NCBI RefSeq assembly: GCF_019457915.1
Contig: NZ_JAHZSS010000007.1
Coordinates: 62,001 to 126,000 of the forward strand
Direction: 5' to 3'
DNA: 64,000 nucleotides
Origin: Neiella holothuriorum
Lineage (GTDB): Bacteria; Pseudomonadota; Gammaproteobacteria; Enterobacterales; Neiellaceae
This document shows, one piece after another, positions 44,722-54,767 of the stretch. Position numbers and translations under genes: made by a program. Below the pieces are notes generated by a model. The model worked only from the letters and a program-made list of their open reading frames with translations, made no database searches and was not told where the DNA came from. The first letter of the stretch is position 1, and each line of letters begins with the position of its first letter.

Positions 44722-45666
44722 TTACAACAACGAATCAATGTCTGTGTCTTGCTGAGTCAGCGAGGCATTGACGTTGTCCTCAGTAAACGTCATCGCGCCT
44801 TTGAGCATGGCATGGGTTAATTCGTTTGCATCAAACTTGGTGAGCGCCTCATTGGCACCGACTTGCTGAGCACGATCAACACTGATTTCACTCGACAGAG
44901 ACGTGTGAAGGATAATAAAAGCATTGCTCAACGCTCTATTTGAGCGAATCTCGAAGGTGAGTTCATAGCCGTCAAGTCCGGGCATTTCGATGTCACTCAC
45001 AACCAGTTGAAATGGGTTATTTTCGCTGGCGGCTTGTTCCATCATCTTCAGTGCACTTTTACCGTTATCAGTGACCGCATAAGCCACTTCAATACTGTCT
45101 AGCGCATTACTGAGTTGCTTGCGCGCTGTGGCGGAGTCATCCACCAGCAAAATATTCGTTTGGCTCAACAGCGCTTGCTCGGGCAGGCTTAGCTCTACAT
45201 TCGTTTGATTAAACTGCTCGGGATAAATAGCTTCGAGCAACATTTCGATATCCAGCAGTTGGATCAGCTTTTCGTCACTCCGCGTCACACCCGAAATGTA
45301 AGCATGCTTACCCACAGTGGCCGGAGCGGGTTGAATATCTTCCCATCGGCACTCGCTGATTTTGTCAATCTGGCGTACTAAAAAGCCAACCGTCTGACGG
45401 CAAATATCCACCACGATAATCGAGCAGGATTCACGCAGCTCCGGCTGCACAGGTTGAAAACCCACGGCCGCCGCCAAATCAATGACCGATAAGGTTATTC
45501 CACGCATCGACACCGAGCCCAAAATATGAGGGTGAGATTTCGGTAACATGGTCAATTGCATGTAAGGAACAATCTCTTTCACCTTTAAGGTACCAATAGC
45601 AAATAGTTGCGTTTGCGTCAGGTAGAAGTGAAGAAGTCCTTGCGTTTGACTGGTAGCTTTCGACAT
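44722..45666 (-). CDS. cheV: Chemotaxis coupling protein CheV
   Basis: The 314-aa protein has an N-terminal CheW-like domain (residues about 10-150, SVSMRGITLSVIDLAAAVGF) and a C-terminal receiver domain (about 172-300) with LLVDDSATAR, phospho-acceptor Asp in VVSDIEMPGLDG, and HTSLSS. It couples receptors to CheA and is modulated by phosphorylation. It is convergent with the chemoreceptor gene, with only 25 bp between stops. Confidence 0.93.
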   Translation of the reverse strand: MSKATSQTQGLLHFYLTQTQLFAIGTLKVKEIVPYMQLTMLPKSHPHILGSVSMRGITLSVIDLAAAVGFQPVQPELRESCSIIVVDICRQTVGFLVRQIDKISECRWEDIQPAPATVGKHAYISGVTRSDEKLIQLLDIEMLLEAIYPEQFNQTNVELSLPEQALLSQTNILLVDDSATARKQLSNALDSIEVAYAVTDNGKSALKMMEQAASENNPFQLVVSDIEMPGLDGYELTFEIRSNRALSNAFIILHTSLSSEISVDRAQQVGANEALTKFDANELTHAMLKGAMTFTEDNVNASLTQQDTDIDSLL

Positions 45667-45827
45667 CGTGTACTCGCTAAAAATTGAGGTTTCTCATAGC
45701 CATAGCACTAACCCTACTATCAACAGAAGGGAACCGAAAGTCTATTGGCTGAACTATGCAGACTTGCGCCAGTATATTCAGCGCAACGTCGTCAAATTAC
45801 TTATATGGGTTGATTGAACTTATTAAA

Positions 45828-47030
45828 TTACAGAGCCTGAGCACACGCCCAACCACTGCTCCAAGCCCATTGAAAATTGTAGCCGCCGAGCCAGCCGGTG
45901 ACATCGACCACCTCGCCGATAAAATACAGCCCAGGCTGCTTTTTCGCTTCCATTGTTTTGGATGACAGCTCATTGGTGTCAACGCCACCTAGTGTGACTT
46001 CTGCAGTACGGTAGCCTTCGGTGCCTGATGGTTTAATCGGCCAGCGAGCGAGCCGCTGCGCCAGTTCAACTAACTGTTTATCATCGAACTGCTTGAGCGG
46101 TTTATTCTCTATTTGCTGATGCAGCAACCACTGCTCTACGATACGTTTGGCCAAATGCTCAGAAAGCAGCGTTTTAAGCGTCCGCTCACCTTGTTGCTTG
46201 CGAGCGTCAAGTAACCAGTTTTCATCGGATTGAGACGGGATCAGATTGATATAAACAGGCTCACCTGATTGCCAGAACGAGGAAATTTGTAGCACTGCCG
46301 GCCCACTTATGCCGCGATGAGTAAACAGCAGGTTTTCTTTAAAACTAGTGCCTGACTCAGATTCAATAACTGAGGGTGCGCTAACGCCAGAAATAGGCTC
46401 AAAACATCGCTTGTCATCAGGTTGGAGAGTAAAAGGAACAAGCCCGGCGCGTGTTTCAAGCAGGTTTAAACCAAACTGGCGGGCCAGCTCAAAGCCAAAC
46501 GCGGTAGCGCCTAATTTTGGCATCGACAGGCCACCTGTTGCGACGACTAGCCTATTCGCTTGAAATAAGCCGTCCGACGTCGCGATCTGATATTGATTGT
46601 CGACATAATCCACCGATGTGACTGCAGTTCTTAATTGAATTGTCACGCCTGCTTGATTGCATTCATCAACCAACATATTGACGATGTCTTTCGCGCTATC
46701 ATCACAAAACAACTGCCCCAAGGTTTTTTCATGGTAGGCAATGCCATGTTTATCAACGAGGGCAATAAAGTCCCACTGAGTGTATCGGCTCAGCGCTGAC
46801 TTACAAAAATGGGGGTTTTGGCTGAGATAAGCATTGGCTTCAACGTAGTAATTGGTGAAGTTGCAGCGCCCGCCACCAGAAATCAGAATTTTCTTGCCCA
46901 CTTGCTTAGCGTGATCCAACAGTAAAACGTTTAAACCACGCTTGCCTGCTTCAGCGGCACACATTAACCCCGCCGCACCAGCCCCAATTACAATAGCGTC
47001 ATAGACCTTACTATGGCTTTGATTAGTCAT
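45828..47030 (-). CDS. HI0933/YhiN-family flavoprotein
   Basis: The 400-aa protein has an N-terminal dinucleotide motif (DAIVIGAGAAGLMCAAEAGK), GGGRCNFTN and the C-terminal GLYFIGEVVDVTGWLGGYNFQWAW typical of the HI0933 family of FAD-binding oxidoreductases, whose substrate is unknown. The frame opens at 47102, but the ATG at 47030 overlaps the upstream stop by 8 bp and places the FAD motif near residue 13, so it is preferred. Confidence 0.88.
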   Translation of the reverse strand: MTNQSHSKVYDAIVIGAGAAGLMCAAEAGKRGLNVLLLDHAKQVGKKILISGGGRCNFTNYYVEANAYLSQNPHFCKSALSRYTQWDFIALVDKHGIAYHEKTLGQLFCDDSAKDIVNMLVDECNQAGVTIQLRTAVTSVDYVDNQYQIATSDGLFQANRLVVATGGLSMPKLGATAFGFELARQFGLNLLETRAGLVPFTLQPDDKRCFEPISGVSAPSVIESESGTSFKENLLFTHRGISGPAVLQISSFWQSGEPVYINLIPSQSDENWLLDARKQQGERTLKTLLSEHLAKRIVEQWLLHQQIENKPLKQFDDKQLVELAQRLARWPIKPSGTEGYRTAEVTLGGVDTNELSSKTMEAKKQPGLYFIGEVVDVTGWLGGYNFQWAWSSGWACAQAL

Positions 47031-48891
47031 TGGCTTGAGCCTTTGAGGTTTTACTTGCCAATGCGCTATCGATGTAACGGCCAATTTGATCTTCGAGCAC
47101 ACTCAAGGGCACCGAGCCATGACGCAAAATTTGATGATGAAATTCGCGTACATCAAAGTCTGCACCTAACGCTTGCTCGGTTTGTTGACGTAGTTGTTTG
47201 ATCGTGATTTCACCCACTTTGTACGACAGCGCTTGGCCCGGCCATGAGATATAGCGGTCCACTTCTGTGGTGATATTGTGCAAGCTCAACGCGCTATTTT
47301 CCGCCATGTAGTCGATGGCTTGTTGACGCGTCCAGCCTTTGGCATGCATGCCCGTATCAACCACTAATCGGAGCGCTCGCCACATTTCATAACTTAAACG
47401 GCCAAAATTATCGTATGGCGTTTGGTAAAACCCCATTTCCAAACCAAGCCATTCGCTATACAGCCCCCATCCTTCGCCGAATGCTGAAATATACGAATGC
47501 GTTCGAAACGGCAGTAGCTCGGTCATTTCTTGGTTCAACGAAATTTGTAGATGGTGGCCAGGCACCGCTTCGTGTAGCGTCAGCGCTTCAAGCACATATA
47601 ACGGGCGCTTGTCCAACGCGTGTGTATTGACCCAATACAAGCCAGGCTCTTTGTCGTTTCTTGGTGACACATAACGGCCCGTCGTGTATTTCGGGGCAAT
47701 ACTGTCTGGCACAGGCTCAACACCGTAAGGCGTGCGAGGCAGCAAATGGAAGAATTTGGGGAGCTGGGCATCCGCTTTTTTAGCGATCCATGAAGCTTGT
47801 TTGAGAAGTTCCTTTGGGGATGTTGCATAAAACTGACTGTCGGTTCGCAGGAACTGTAAAAACGCAGCAAAGTCGCCGTCAAACGCCAACTCATTAATGA
47901 TCTGCTGCATCTCTTGCCGGATGCGGTCAACTTCTTCTAACCCAAGTTGATGAACTTGCTCAACGGTTAAATCTCGGGTCGTATAATGACGAACACGATT
48001 AGCGTAGAAATCAGCACCATCGGGCGTATCTGAAACGGCTATCGAGTCACGTGCATTAGGGATGTAACGGTCAACAAAAAACTCATAAAGACCAGCAAAC
48101 GCAGGGATTACTTGTTGCTCAATCAGGCGTAAGCCTTTTTGCTGTAATTCGGCTTGCTGGGCAGAGCTAATAAACTCGGGTAACTTGGTGAGCGGTTGAT
48201 ACAGGACGTGCTCACTACCCTGCTCAACATCATAGGCGGAGATGGAGTGTTCAAAGCCTTTTAGCACCAACTTGGGTTGCGTTATGCCTTGCGCTAATCC
48301 TTTTTCCAACCACAGTTGCTGCTGCGAAAAATAATCAGGAATTTGTGCCAATGCGGCCAAGTATGCTTCGGCTTGCTCAACGGTTTTAAGCTGGCGATGC
48401 TGCAAGTAACTCACCACGTTGTTATGAAAACCGCTTTCCGCAGTGATCGGTATCAAGTGCTGGTTGAAGTCATAGTAGTCAACTCGGTCTTGCAACTGAT
48501 AAATCAAGATATCCAAATCAATTTTTCGTACTGCAGGCAACTGTTCGCGAGCAATTGCTTTTGCCTGCTGCAAAAAATCTTTAAACGCCAAATGTTTGCC
48601 AGCAATCGACAACTCCGACATATCGTTCAAAGCCATTTGATCTGGCCGCCCCATATACGCGGCGCTCATCGGGAAGCTATTCAACTGGAATTGCCAGCTT
48701 CCAGCAATCACATCACCTAAGATTTGCTCTGCCGATTGTTCAACCACAGGCTCAATAACTTCAGAAAACCTTTCCGGCGAGTCAGGTTTACCGCATGCCA
48801 AAAGCAGTAATGACAAGATAACAACGGAGGCTGTTTGCCAGCCTTGCAAAGAACGAAATGTCATAGCAATCACAAGTAATAATTTAGTCAA
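47023..48891 (-). CDS. DUF885-family lipoprotein metallopeptidase
   Basis: The 622-aa protein has a lipobox (LSLLLLACGK, Cys about residue 33), so it is probably membrane-tethered in the periplasm. The zinc motif LHEAVPGHHLQ (about residue 438) is the signature of the DUF885 family, thought to be carboxypeptidase or dipeptidase-like. A second Met (MTFRSLQG) is an alternative start. It overlaps the downstream flavoprotein gene by 8 bp. Confidence 0.86.
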   Translation of the reverse strand: MTKLLLVIAMTFRSLQGWQTASVVILSLLLLACGKPDSPERFSEVIEPVVEQSAEQILGDVIAGSWQFQLNSFPMSAAYMGRPDQMALNDMSELSIAGKHLAFKDFLQQAKAIAREQLPAVRKIDLDILIYQLQDRVDYYDFNQHLIPITAESGFHNNVVSYLQHRQLKTVEQAEAYLAALAQIPDYFSQQQLWLEKGLAQGITQPKLVLKGFEHSISAYDVEQGSEHVLYQPLTKLPEFISSAQQAELQQKGLRLIEQQVIPAFAGLYEFFVDRYIPNARDSIAVSDTPDGADFYANRVRHYTTRDLTVEQVHQLGLEEVDRIRQEMQQIINELAFDGDFAAFLQFLRTDSQFYATSPKELLKQASWIAKKADAQLPKFFHLLPRTPYGVEPVPDSIAPKYTTGRYVSPRNDKEPGLYWVNTHALDKRPLYVLEALTLHEAVPGHHLQISLNQEMTELLPFRTHSYISAFGEGWGLYSEWLGLEMGFYQTPYDNFGRLSYEMWRALRLVVDTGMHAKGWTRQQAIDYMAENSALSLHNITTEVDRYISWPGQALSYKVGEITIKQLRQQTEQALGADFDVREFHHQILRHGSVPLSVLEDQIGRYIDSALASKTSKAQAND

Positions 48892-48905
48892 TGAGTCGAT
48901 GCTAA

Positions 48906-49754
48906 TTAGCGCCGTTTGATATGGTCAGGAAAAATCTCGATCAGCTGTTGCTTTCGAAGCGAACCGATCGCTTGCTTAAACGCTTTTTTACTACACTGGA
49001 ATTCACTTTTGATCATCTCAGGCGATGACTTGTCGGACAATTTAAGCTCGCCTTTTGATTGTTCTAGACGCTGCATAATGCGGTCTGTTAGACCAGAAAT
49101 TTTGCCATAGCCCGGCTCTTGAGTGGAAACATCGAGCAAGCCATCTTCTCGTACCTGACGCACATAGCCGGTAATTTGGTCGCCACGCTTTACGCTGCGA
49201 AACACTTGATCTTGGTAAAGCAACGCCGAGTGCAGGTAGTCCACCACGCAGTTGTAACCCAATGGCGTTTGTTCGGTGATGGTGAGGTGAACTTTATCGC
49301 CGTCGCGGTAAGCATGACGCTCTTGATCGATATAGCGCTTATAACGACTGCTCGCAGCCAGACGCTGCTGTTCATCAACATAAACATAAACTAAATACGA
49401 TTCGCCAACGTCCATTCGATCGTACTGCTCACGATTCGGGACGAGTAAATCTTTACTCATTCCCCAATCCATGAACATCCCATAAGGGCTAGCTTGTTTG
49501 GCCTTTAACAGTGCCAATTGGCCTGCGAGTACTTTCGGCCGGCTGGTTGTTGCCTGCAATTGTTGCTCTGGGCCGACAAAAACAAACACCGACAATGAAT
49601 CATCAATGGCCAGCTCTTCAGGAGCGTCAGCCGCAGCCAACAATACCGCGTCATCAGTATTAGCGTCATCGCCAGCATCAGGTTCAACTAACAGCCAACC
49701 TTCAGCGTGCTTTTCAGCCACTGTTAATCGATTCATTTGTCCTAATCGGATCAC
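48906..49754 (-). CDS. CvfB-like S1 RNA-binding protein
   Basis: The 282-aa protein has tandem S1-like barrels and a C-terminal winged helix (CSKKAFKQAIGSLRKQQLIEIFPDHIKR), with the family phrase SPYGMFMDWGMSKDLLVP, as in CvfB/YitL proteins. These bind RNA and affect gene expression in other bacteria. Residues about 25-50 are an acidic insert (GDDANTDDAVLLAAADAPEE). It lies 14 bp downstream of the DUF885 gene direction of transcription, possibly cotranscribed. Confidence 0.8.
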   Translation of the reverse strand: MIRLGQMNRLTVAEKHAEGWLLVEPDAGDDANTDDAVLLAAADAPEELAIDDSLSVFVFVGPEQQLQATTSRPKVLAGQLALLKAKQASPYGMFMDWGMSKDLLVPNREQYDRMDVGESYLVYVYVDEQQRLAASSRYKRYIDQERHAYRDGDKVHLTITEQTPLGYNCVVDYLHSALLYQDQVFRSVKRGDQITGYVRQVREDGLLDVSTQEPGYGKISGLTDRIMQRLEQSKGELKLSDKSSPEMIKSEFQCSKKAFKQAIGSLRKQQLIEIFPDHIKRR

Positions 49755-49939
49755 GGGTTACTCCTCTGGCCAGAGCCATCACTTGCAGGAAAAAAGATGC
49801 GGCAGCATGATACCACAGCCAGCCTCATGCTTAGCGGTTGTTATTTAACATGGATTCAATCTTCAGCTGGTACCCCTTGCGCTCATCAACTTGGTCGGTA
49901 AGCTGAGGGCTTGCATCGTTCTTTGCCTAGGCTTTACCC

Positions 49940-51349
49940 ATGCTCATTCAACAGCTGACCACAGACCGCCGAAATCAAACTAGAGGCAAACCACCGCTTA
50001 TCATTGAACGATGGGATTTGGCGAATGTCAGCTGGGCAGTCGTTGGCAATAATGATAGTGGCAAAGAGCAACTGCTCGATATCTTACGGGGCGATTTGCT
50101 CTACCAAGGCTCTATTTCTGGAGCCACAAGCCCAGTAGCCGAGGTTAGTTTAGGCTTACAACAACGATTAGTTGAACGAGAAATTGAACAAGACGAAAGC
50201 GACCTACTCGATGAAGTAGATCCCGGCACACGTGTTTTTGATTTAATGCTAGAAGCTGGCGCGCAGCCAAATCAAGTGACATCCATCGCGCATCAACTCA
50301 ACCTCCATCATCTGCTTGAACAAGGGTTCCGCTCCCTATCAACTGGCGAAACAAAACGGCTATTAATTGCGCGCGCACTATTGGCCAAGCCGAGCTTATT
50401 GCTGGTGCAGGATCCCTTTGACGGACTAGATCAAACCAGCAAGTCGTTGATCAGCAATTTATTGCAACAACGTCATGCCGACGGTCTGCAACTCATCGTA
50501 CTCATTGATCGGTTGTTGGATGTGCCAACATGGCTCAAATATGGGGCAATATTTTACCAAGGGCGTCTCGTTGAACATGGCGCATTACCCGAGATCTGCA
50601 CTCGTGATACCTGGCTCAATTTAAAACTTGCCGAAGCGCCTCCACGCATTCCTTTGGCGCTCGCGCCATCGTCATCACTACCAATAAATGAGCCCGTGTT
50701 TGAAATTCGCCACGGTAAAGTCAGCTATGGCGATAAGGTGGTCTTTTCTGATCTAAATTGGCGCATTGAACAAGGTCAACATTGGCGTGTCATTGGCCCC
50801 AATGGCTCAGGCAAATCAACACTGCTAAAACTCATTAGCGGCGATCATCCACAATGTTATGCCAATCAAATTCGTCAATTTGGCTTTCAACGAGGTAGTG
50901 GCGAGTCCATTTGGCAAATCAAGCAACACATCGGCTTGGTTAGTGCCGAATTCCATCTAAATTACCGAGCACGTGTCACCACAATTGCCGTTGTGTTATC
51001 TGGCTTTTTTGATTCTATAGGGCTGTATCAAGAGCCGAATCGTCACCAAATCAATCTCGCGCTTAGTTGGCTGGACTGGTTTCATTTGGCAGACAAAGCA
51101 CAGCAACCATTTCATCAATTAAGCTATGGCCAGCAACGCTTGGTATTGATTATCCGAGCACTCATTAAAAGCCCGTATTTGTTGATCTTAGATGAGCCAC
51201 TGCAAGGGCTTGATGAAGCCTCATCTCAACTTGTCTTAACGGCCATTAACCGAATGATGGCAGCAGGTGTTGGCCAGCTGTTATATGTCAGCCACCGTGA
51301 TGAGCCCCAATTAAAGCCAAGTTGTCAGGTATTAGAACTTACTAAGTAG
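49940..51349 (+). CDS. modF: ModF-like tandem ABC ATPase
   Basis: The 469-aa soluble protein has two ATPase domains. The first has a degenerate Walker A (VVGNNDSGKEQLL) and Walker B LLLVQDPFDGLD with signature LSTGETKRLL. The second is canonical: GPNGSGKSTLL, LSYGQQRLVL, LLILDEPLQGLD. This layout matches ModF (PhrA), found near molybdate genes in E. coli, function unclear. There are no transmembrane partners nearby. A link to molybdenum is attractive given the downstream NapA, but unproven. Confidence 0.78.
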   Translation: MLIQQLTTDRRNQTRGKPPLIIERWDLANVSWAVVGNNDSGKEQLLDILRGDLLYQGSISGATSPVAEVSLGLQQRLVEREIEQDESDLLDEVDPGTRVFDLMLEAGAQPNQVTSIAHQLNLHHLLEQGFRSLSTGETKRLLIARALLAKPSLLLVQDPFDGLDQTSKSLISNLLQQRHADGLQLIVLIDRLLDVPTWLKYGAIFYQGRLVEHGALPEICTRDTWLNLKLAEAPPRIPLALAPSSSLPINEPVFEIRHGKVSYGDKVVFSDLNWRIEQGQHWRVIGPNGSGKSTLLKLISGDHPQCYANQIRQFGFQRGSGESIWQIKQHIGLVSAEFHLNYRARVTTIAVVLSGFFDSIGLYQEPNRHQINLALSWLDWFHLADKAQQPFHQLSYGQQRLVLIIRALIKSPYLLILDEPLQGLDEASSQLVLTAINRMMAAGVGQLLYVSHRDEPQLKPSCQVLELTK

Positions 51350-51371
51350 TGCAACCGATTGATGCGGCATA

Positions 51372-51599
51372 TCATCCGATCATGCGACGGTGTAAATCGC
51401 GTAAGACATCACCATTGCCATCCATTTTTAACTGATATAACAATTGTAATTGCTCACCCAATGTCCCCGCAGGAAAGCCCTTGCGCTCAAACCATTGCAA
51501 ATAAGCCACGGGTAAATCAATCAACCAACGCCCTTGGTACTTACCAAATGGCATACGCTGGCCAATGAGTGTCTGAATTTGATGCGCGAGTTGCTCCAT
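51372..51599 (-). CDS. DUF3820 small protein
   Basis: The 75-aa protein has MPFGKYQGRWLIDLPVAYLQ and WFERKGFPAGTLGEQL, the DUF3820 (putative quorum-sensing-regulated or nucleic-acid-associated) pattern. The ATG at 51599 has AAAGGA 7 nt upstream, better than the ATG at 51617. It is convergent with modF. No function is established. Confidence 0.8.
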   Translation of the reverse strand: MEQLAHQIQTLIGQRMPFGKYQGRWLIDLPVAYLQWFERKGFPAGTLGEQLQLLYQLKMDGNGDVLRDLHRRMIG

Positions 51600-51718
51600 C
51601 AATACATCCTTTATCATTCGACGATAATATACGTTTTATTCTGCTACAGGCGTCTGATTCTAATGCCTATAGCATTGCTTATCAGCAGCGAATGGCCAAT
51701 CATCCATCGGTTGATTTT

Positions 51719-53614
51719 ATGCCCCCTGGTGTGGAAGAGGTTATCAGGTTGAAAAAAATACTCGCCTTGCTCACGTTGCTATGTAGCTTTGCCGCGCTTG
51801 GCCAACCAGAACGCTCACTGTTTGACATCGAACATGAGCTCAAGCGCATTATATTGTTCGACTTCTCTGCCACAGAGGCGATTGAGCGCAGAGCAGCAAT
51901 TGAACCGTTAATTATCGGCACACGTTATCGTACTCAATTTTTATTCGAATTGAGTAACTGCGGTATTGAATCGAATACACTCAACACAGACTGGATACGC
52001 CAAGCAACTAAGCTCATTAAAAAAGCCCAGGAAATTGGTTCGAAAGAACTAGAGATGTATGCCCGCTTTTGCAGAGCACATACAAATTCCATGCAAGAAG
52101 ATTCAGCCCCTGCACTTACCGATGCCAATATCATTGCTGATTGGGCAGAAAATAACTTGCCAACCTACAAACACCTCGCTTATGCCAACCGTGTTCGTTT
52201 GCTGGCATTCAAAAAATCGACCCTGTATTCGGCTTCGGATTCCTATCGAGACTACATCATTGGATTGAGCTTCGCCGAAGGTGATGATCAACTTGCCGAA
52301 ACCAAAATTGCCATCGCAGATTTGCTGATTTTATTAAACGATTTCGAGCAAACGAAACCATTATTTGATGAGATTGAACAACACTTGCAGTTTAGTAATA
52401 ACTTTCGAACCAAGTCAGAATATCTGATAACGCGAACGGTCTACCACCGGCACAAAAAAGAATACGCCGAAGCGCTTGCAACAGCAGAGCAGGCAATTGA
52501 AATTGCCCAGCAAGGGCAGTTGGATTATCACGCAGGAATTGGTTACATCTACCAAATACTGATTCATGGCGAGTTAGGCAACGTCGCGCAGGCATTGAAG
52601 AACATTGATGAAATACCTAAGGGCAATAAGTATCTGACAGGGAGCCGGCGCAAACTCTATTTAGACCTAGCATTTGCCAAAATTTACAGCGTTCAACAGT
52701 TGCCCAATAAAGCCATTGTGCATGCTGAAGATGCATACACAGCGCTAAAGCAAATCCCCGAAAGCCACTATCACATTACCGCAACGCTGCAATTTGCTGA
52801 GTTACTAGCACAAACAAAACAATGGCAGCGGTCAGCCACAGTTTTCCAAGAATATATAGATCTAAGCACCAACCACATGGAGCAAGTGCAGTCGCAGTAC
52901 AACGATGTTACGAACATCAGATTTCAATTTGAACAACAGCGACACCAAAAGCAGCAGGCATCACTTCAACATCAATTGCAGCAACAACAAATACGAGGCC
53001 TAGAAGCAAGTCAAAAATGGCAAATTCTCGCAATCGGAACATTCCTGACGTTGTTTTTGATGATGGCGGCGTCAGCCTTGCACTACCGCCGCCGCAATAA
53101 GCATTCCCTTGAATCCGTAAGCGTGGATCAGTTAACTCAACTGGCCAACCGAAACGAAATCATCCACCTCGCCTCACAAGCGTTGGTTAAGGCTCAAAAA
53201 TCCAAGCAGCCTATCAGTATTGCTTTGTTAGATATCGAATCATTTCGTTCGGTGAATGACAATTTTGGCGTGGAAATCGGTGACCAAATATTAGCGGAAT
53301 TTGCCGAAATTCTAGCGCGCAGGGTTGGCAGTAAAGGTATGTTAGGGCGCTATGGTGGCGATGAGTTTATGGTCGTGCTGCCGAGCGTGATAGCACATGA
53401 AGCGGAAACGATTTGCGCAGAACTGTTAGCCATCATTCAACAGACGACATTCCGCCAAGCAGAATTAGAAATACAGCTGTCGGTTAGCTTTGGCATATCG
53501 TCCAGCAATGCTGAAGCGGTATCTGTATCAACCCTGCTGACCCGAGCAGAAGACGGCCTTGCAACCGCCAAACAGCAAGGTGGTTCAAAAGTCGTGAGCA
53601 ATGCCATCGGGTAA
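51719..53614 (+). CDS. Diguanylate cyclase with periplasmic TPR-like sensor
   Basis: The N terminus has a signal or anchor (KKILALLTLLCSFAALG), followed by about 350 residues of helical TPR-like repeats, a coiled coil, a membrane helix (ILAIGTFLTLFLMMAASAL) and a GGDEF domain with intact GRYGGDEFMVVLP, so it should make c-di-GMP. The frame extends back to 51569 through the DUF3820 gene. The ATG at 51719 is my choice; a TTG at 51749 with AGAGG upstream is an alternative. It ends at a strong terminator. Confidence 0.85.
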   Translation: MPPGVEEVIRLKKILALLTLLCSFAALGQPERSLFDIEHELKRIILFDFSATEAIERRAAIEPLIIGTRYRTQFLFELSNCGIESNTLNTDWIRQATKLIKKAQEIGSKELEMYARFCRAHTNSMQEDSAPALTDANIIADWAENNLPTYKHLAYANRVRLLAFKKSTLYSASDSYRDYIIGLSFAEGDDQLAETKIAIADLLILLNDFEQTKPLFDEIEQHLQFSNNFRTKSEYLITRTVYHRHKKEYAEALATAEQAIEIAQQGQLDYHAGIGYIYQILIHGELGNVAQALKNIDEIPKGNKYLTGSRRKLYLDLAFAKIYSVQQLPNKAIVHAEDAYTALKQIPESHYHITATLQFAELLAQTKQWQRSATVFQEYIDLSTNHMEQVQSQYNDVTNIRFQFEQQRHQKQQASLQHQLQQQQIRGLEASQKWQILAIGTFLTLFLMMAASALHYRRRNKHSLESVSVDQLTQLANRNEIIHLASQALVKAQKSKQPISIALLDIESFRSVNDNFGVEIGDQILAEFAEILARRVGSKGMLGRYGGDEFMVVLPSVIAHEAETICAELLAIIQQTTFRQAELEIQLSVSFGISSSNAEAVSVSTLLTRAEDGLATAKQQGGSKVVSNAIG

Positions 53615-53627
53615 CTATTCGAGCCAT

Positions 53628-53657
53628 AAAAAAACGCAGCCTAGGCTGCGTTTTTTT
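53628..53657. terminator. Bidirectional intrinsic terminator
   Basis: CGCAGCC (53635-53641), TA, GGCTGCG (53644-53650) is flanked by an A run and a T7 run. It serves both the GGDEF gene and the convergent nap operon. Confidence 0.93.
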
Positions 53658-53673
53658 ATGGCTGCGTATTGCC

Positions 53674-54267
53674 CTATTGCCAGCCTTCAACGCCAGACAT
53701 GTCGGGCAAGGAGTGTGCAATTCCTTTGTGGCAATCAATACAGGTTTTCTCTCCCGAGGCTAAGGAGGTTGAGTGCATATTGACCGCTCTCACACCCTGT
53801 TCGGTAAAGTCCATGAATTCAAAATCATGGCAATTTCGGCACTCCAGTGAATCATTTTCCTTCAGGCGATGCCATTCTCGCTCAGCTAAGTGTTTGCGCC
53901 GCGCCTCAAATTTTTCGGGAGTATCAATCGTGCCAAGTAAGTGCATCACTAATTCTTTACTTGCTTGCACCTTGCGAACAATTTTATCTGTCCAAGCGTG
54001 GGGAACATGGCAGTCGGAGCAAATAGCGCGTACGCCAGATCGATTTGTGTAGTGGATTGTTGGCTGAATCTCAATCACGATCGGAGCGTGACACCCTGAA
54101 CAAAACTCTTCGGTATTGGTCGCTTCCATCCCCCAGTTAAAACCACCCCAAAATAGGATGCCGCCAATAAATCCCATCCCTAACAGGGCGCCGGTAGCAA
54201 TTCGCGCCGGTTTAGAAAACAGTTGCCACAACGATTTGAGCAGCCCAACAAATGAACTCTTAGACAT
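53674..54267 (-). CDS. napC: NapC tetrahaem quinol dehydrogenase
   Basis: The 197-aa protein has one N-terminal membrane helix ([16 protein letters not shown]) and four haem sites (CSGCH, CSDCH, CRNCH, CIDCH). It takes electrons from membrane quinol to NapB. It is the last gene of the nap operon. Confidence 0.95.
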   Translation of the reverse strand: MSKSSFVGLLKSLWQLFSKPARIATGALLGMGFIGGILFWGGFNWGMEATNTEEFCSGCHAPIVIEIQPTIHYTNRSGVRAICSDCHVPHAWTDKIVRKVQASKELVMHLLGTIDTPEKFEARRKHLAEREWHRLKENDSLECRNCHDFEFMDFTEQGVRAVNMHSTSLASGEKTCIDCHKGIAHSLPDMSGVEGWQ

Positions 54268-54281
54268 CAGCCTTCCCCTAA

Positions 54282-54767
54282 CTAGTTTGATAGACCACTG
54301 GCACTAAGCGCTTCAACTGCCGAGAAATCATTTGCGATTAGAGGCGGCGCATCCGCTTGCGGCACATGACACTGCAAGCAAAAGTAGCGACGCGGCGCCA
54401 CATCAGAAAGCGTTAAGCCATCAGCCGTTTCAAAATGAGTTGGGCTTACCTTGGTGGCGCCAACTTGACTTGCAAACTTCCATCCATGACACGATAAGCA
54501 TTTGTTGCTTTTTATATCCACTTGATAGCCACGAATATCATGAGGGATTAAAGGAGGCTGATGAACGTAGTTTCTATCGATGACTTGATCGTTTTGAATC
54601 GGCTTTTTAATCAATTCAGCTTGCTTCGTATCACTCAACTCCGAAGAGCCTCGCAGCGATTCTAGGCCACCATTATTGACATACTCTTCATTTGCCACAG
54701 GATTAGCGGTAACCCAAGTCGTTACCAGTATCAAACTCGCTATCACAGATGAAACTAGCGTCTTCAT
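54282..54767 (-). CDS. napB: NapB dihaem cytochrome c subunit
   Basis: The 161-aa secreted protein has a signal peptide and two haem sites, CLSCH (about residue 92) and CLQCH (about 133), with the NapB phrase [20 protein letters not shown]. It donates electrons to NapA. Overlaps napH by 4 bp. Confidence 0.95.
   Translation of the reverse strand: MKTLVSSVIASLILVTTWVTANPVANEEYVNNGGLESLRGSSELSDTKQAELIKKPIQNDQVIDRNYVHQPPLIPHDIRGYQVDIKSNKCLSCHGWKFASQVGATKVSPTHFETADGLTLSDVAPRRYFCLQCHVPQADAPPLIANDFSAVEALSASGLSN

Noticed and set aside
51569-51718. Upstream extension of the GGDEF gene
   Set aside because: It overlaps the DUF3820 gene on the other strand and would bury the signal anchor 60 residues inside the protein.
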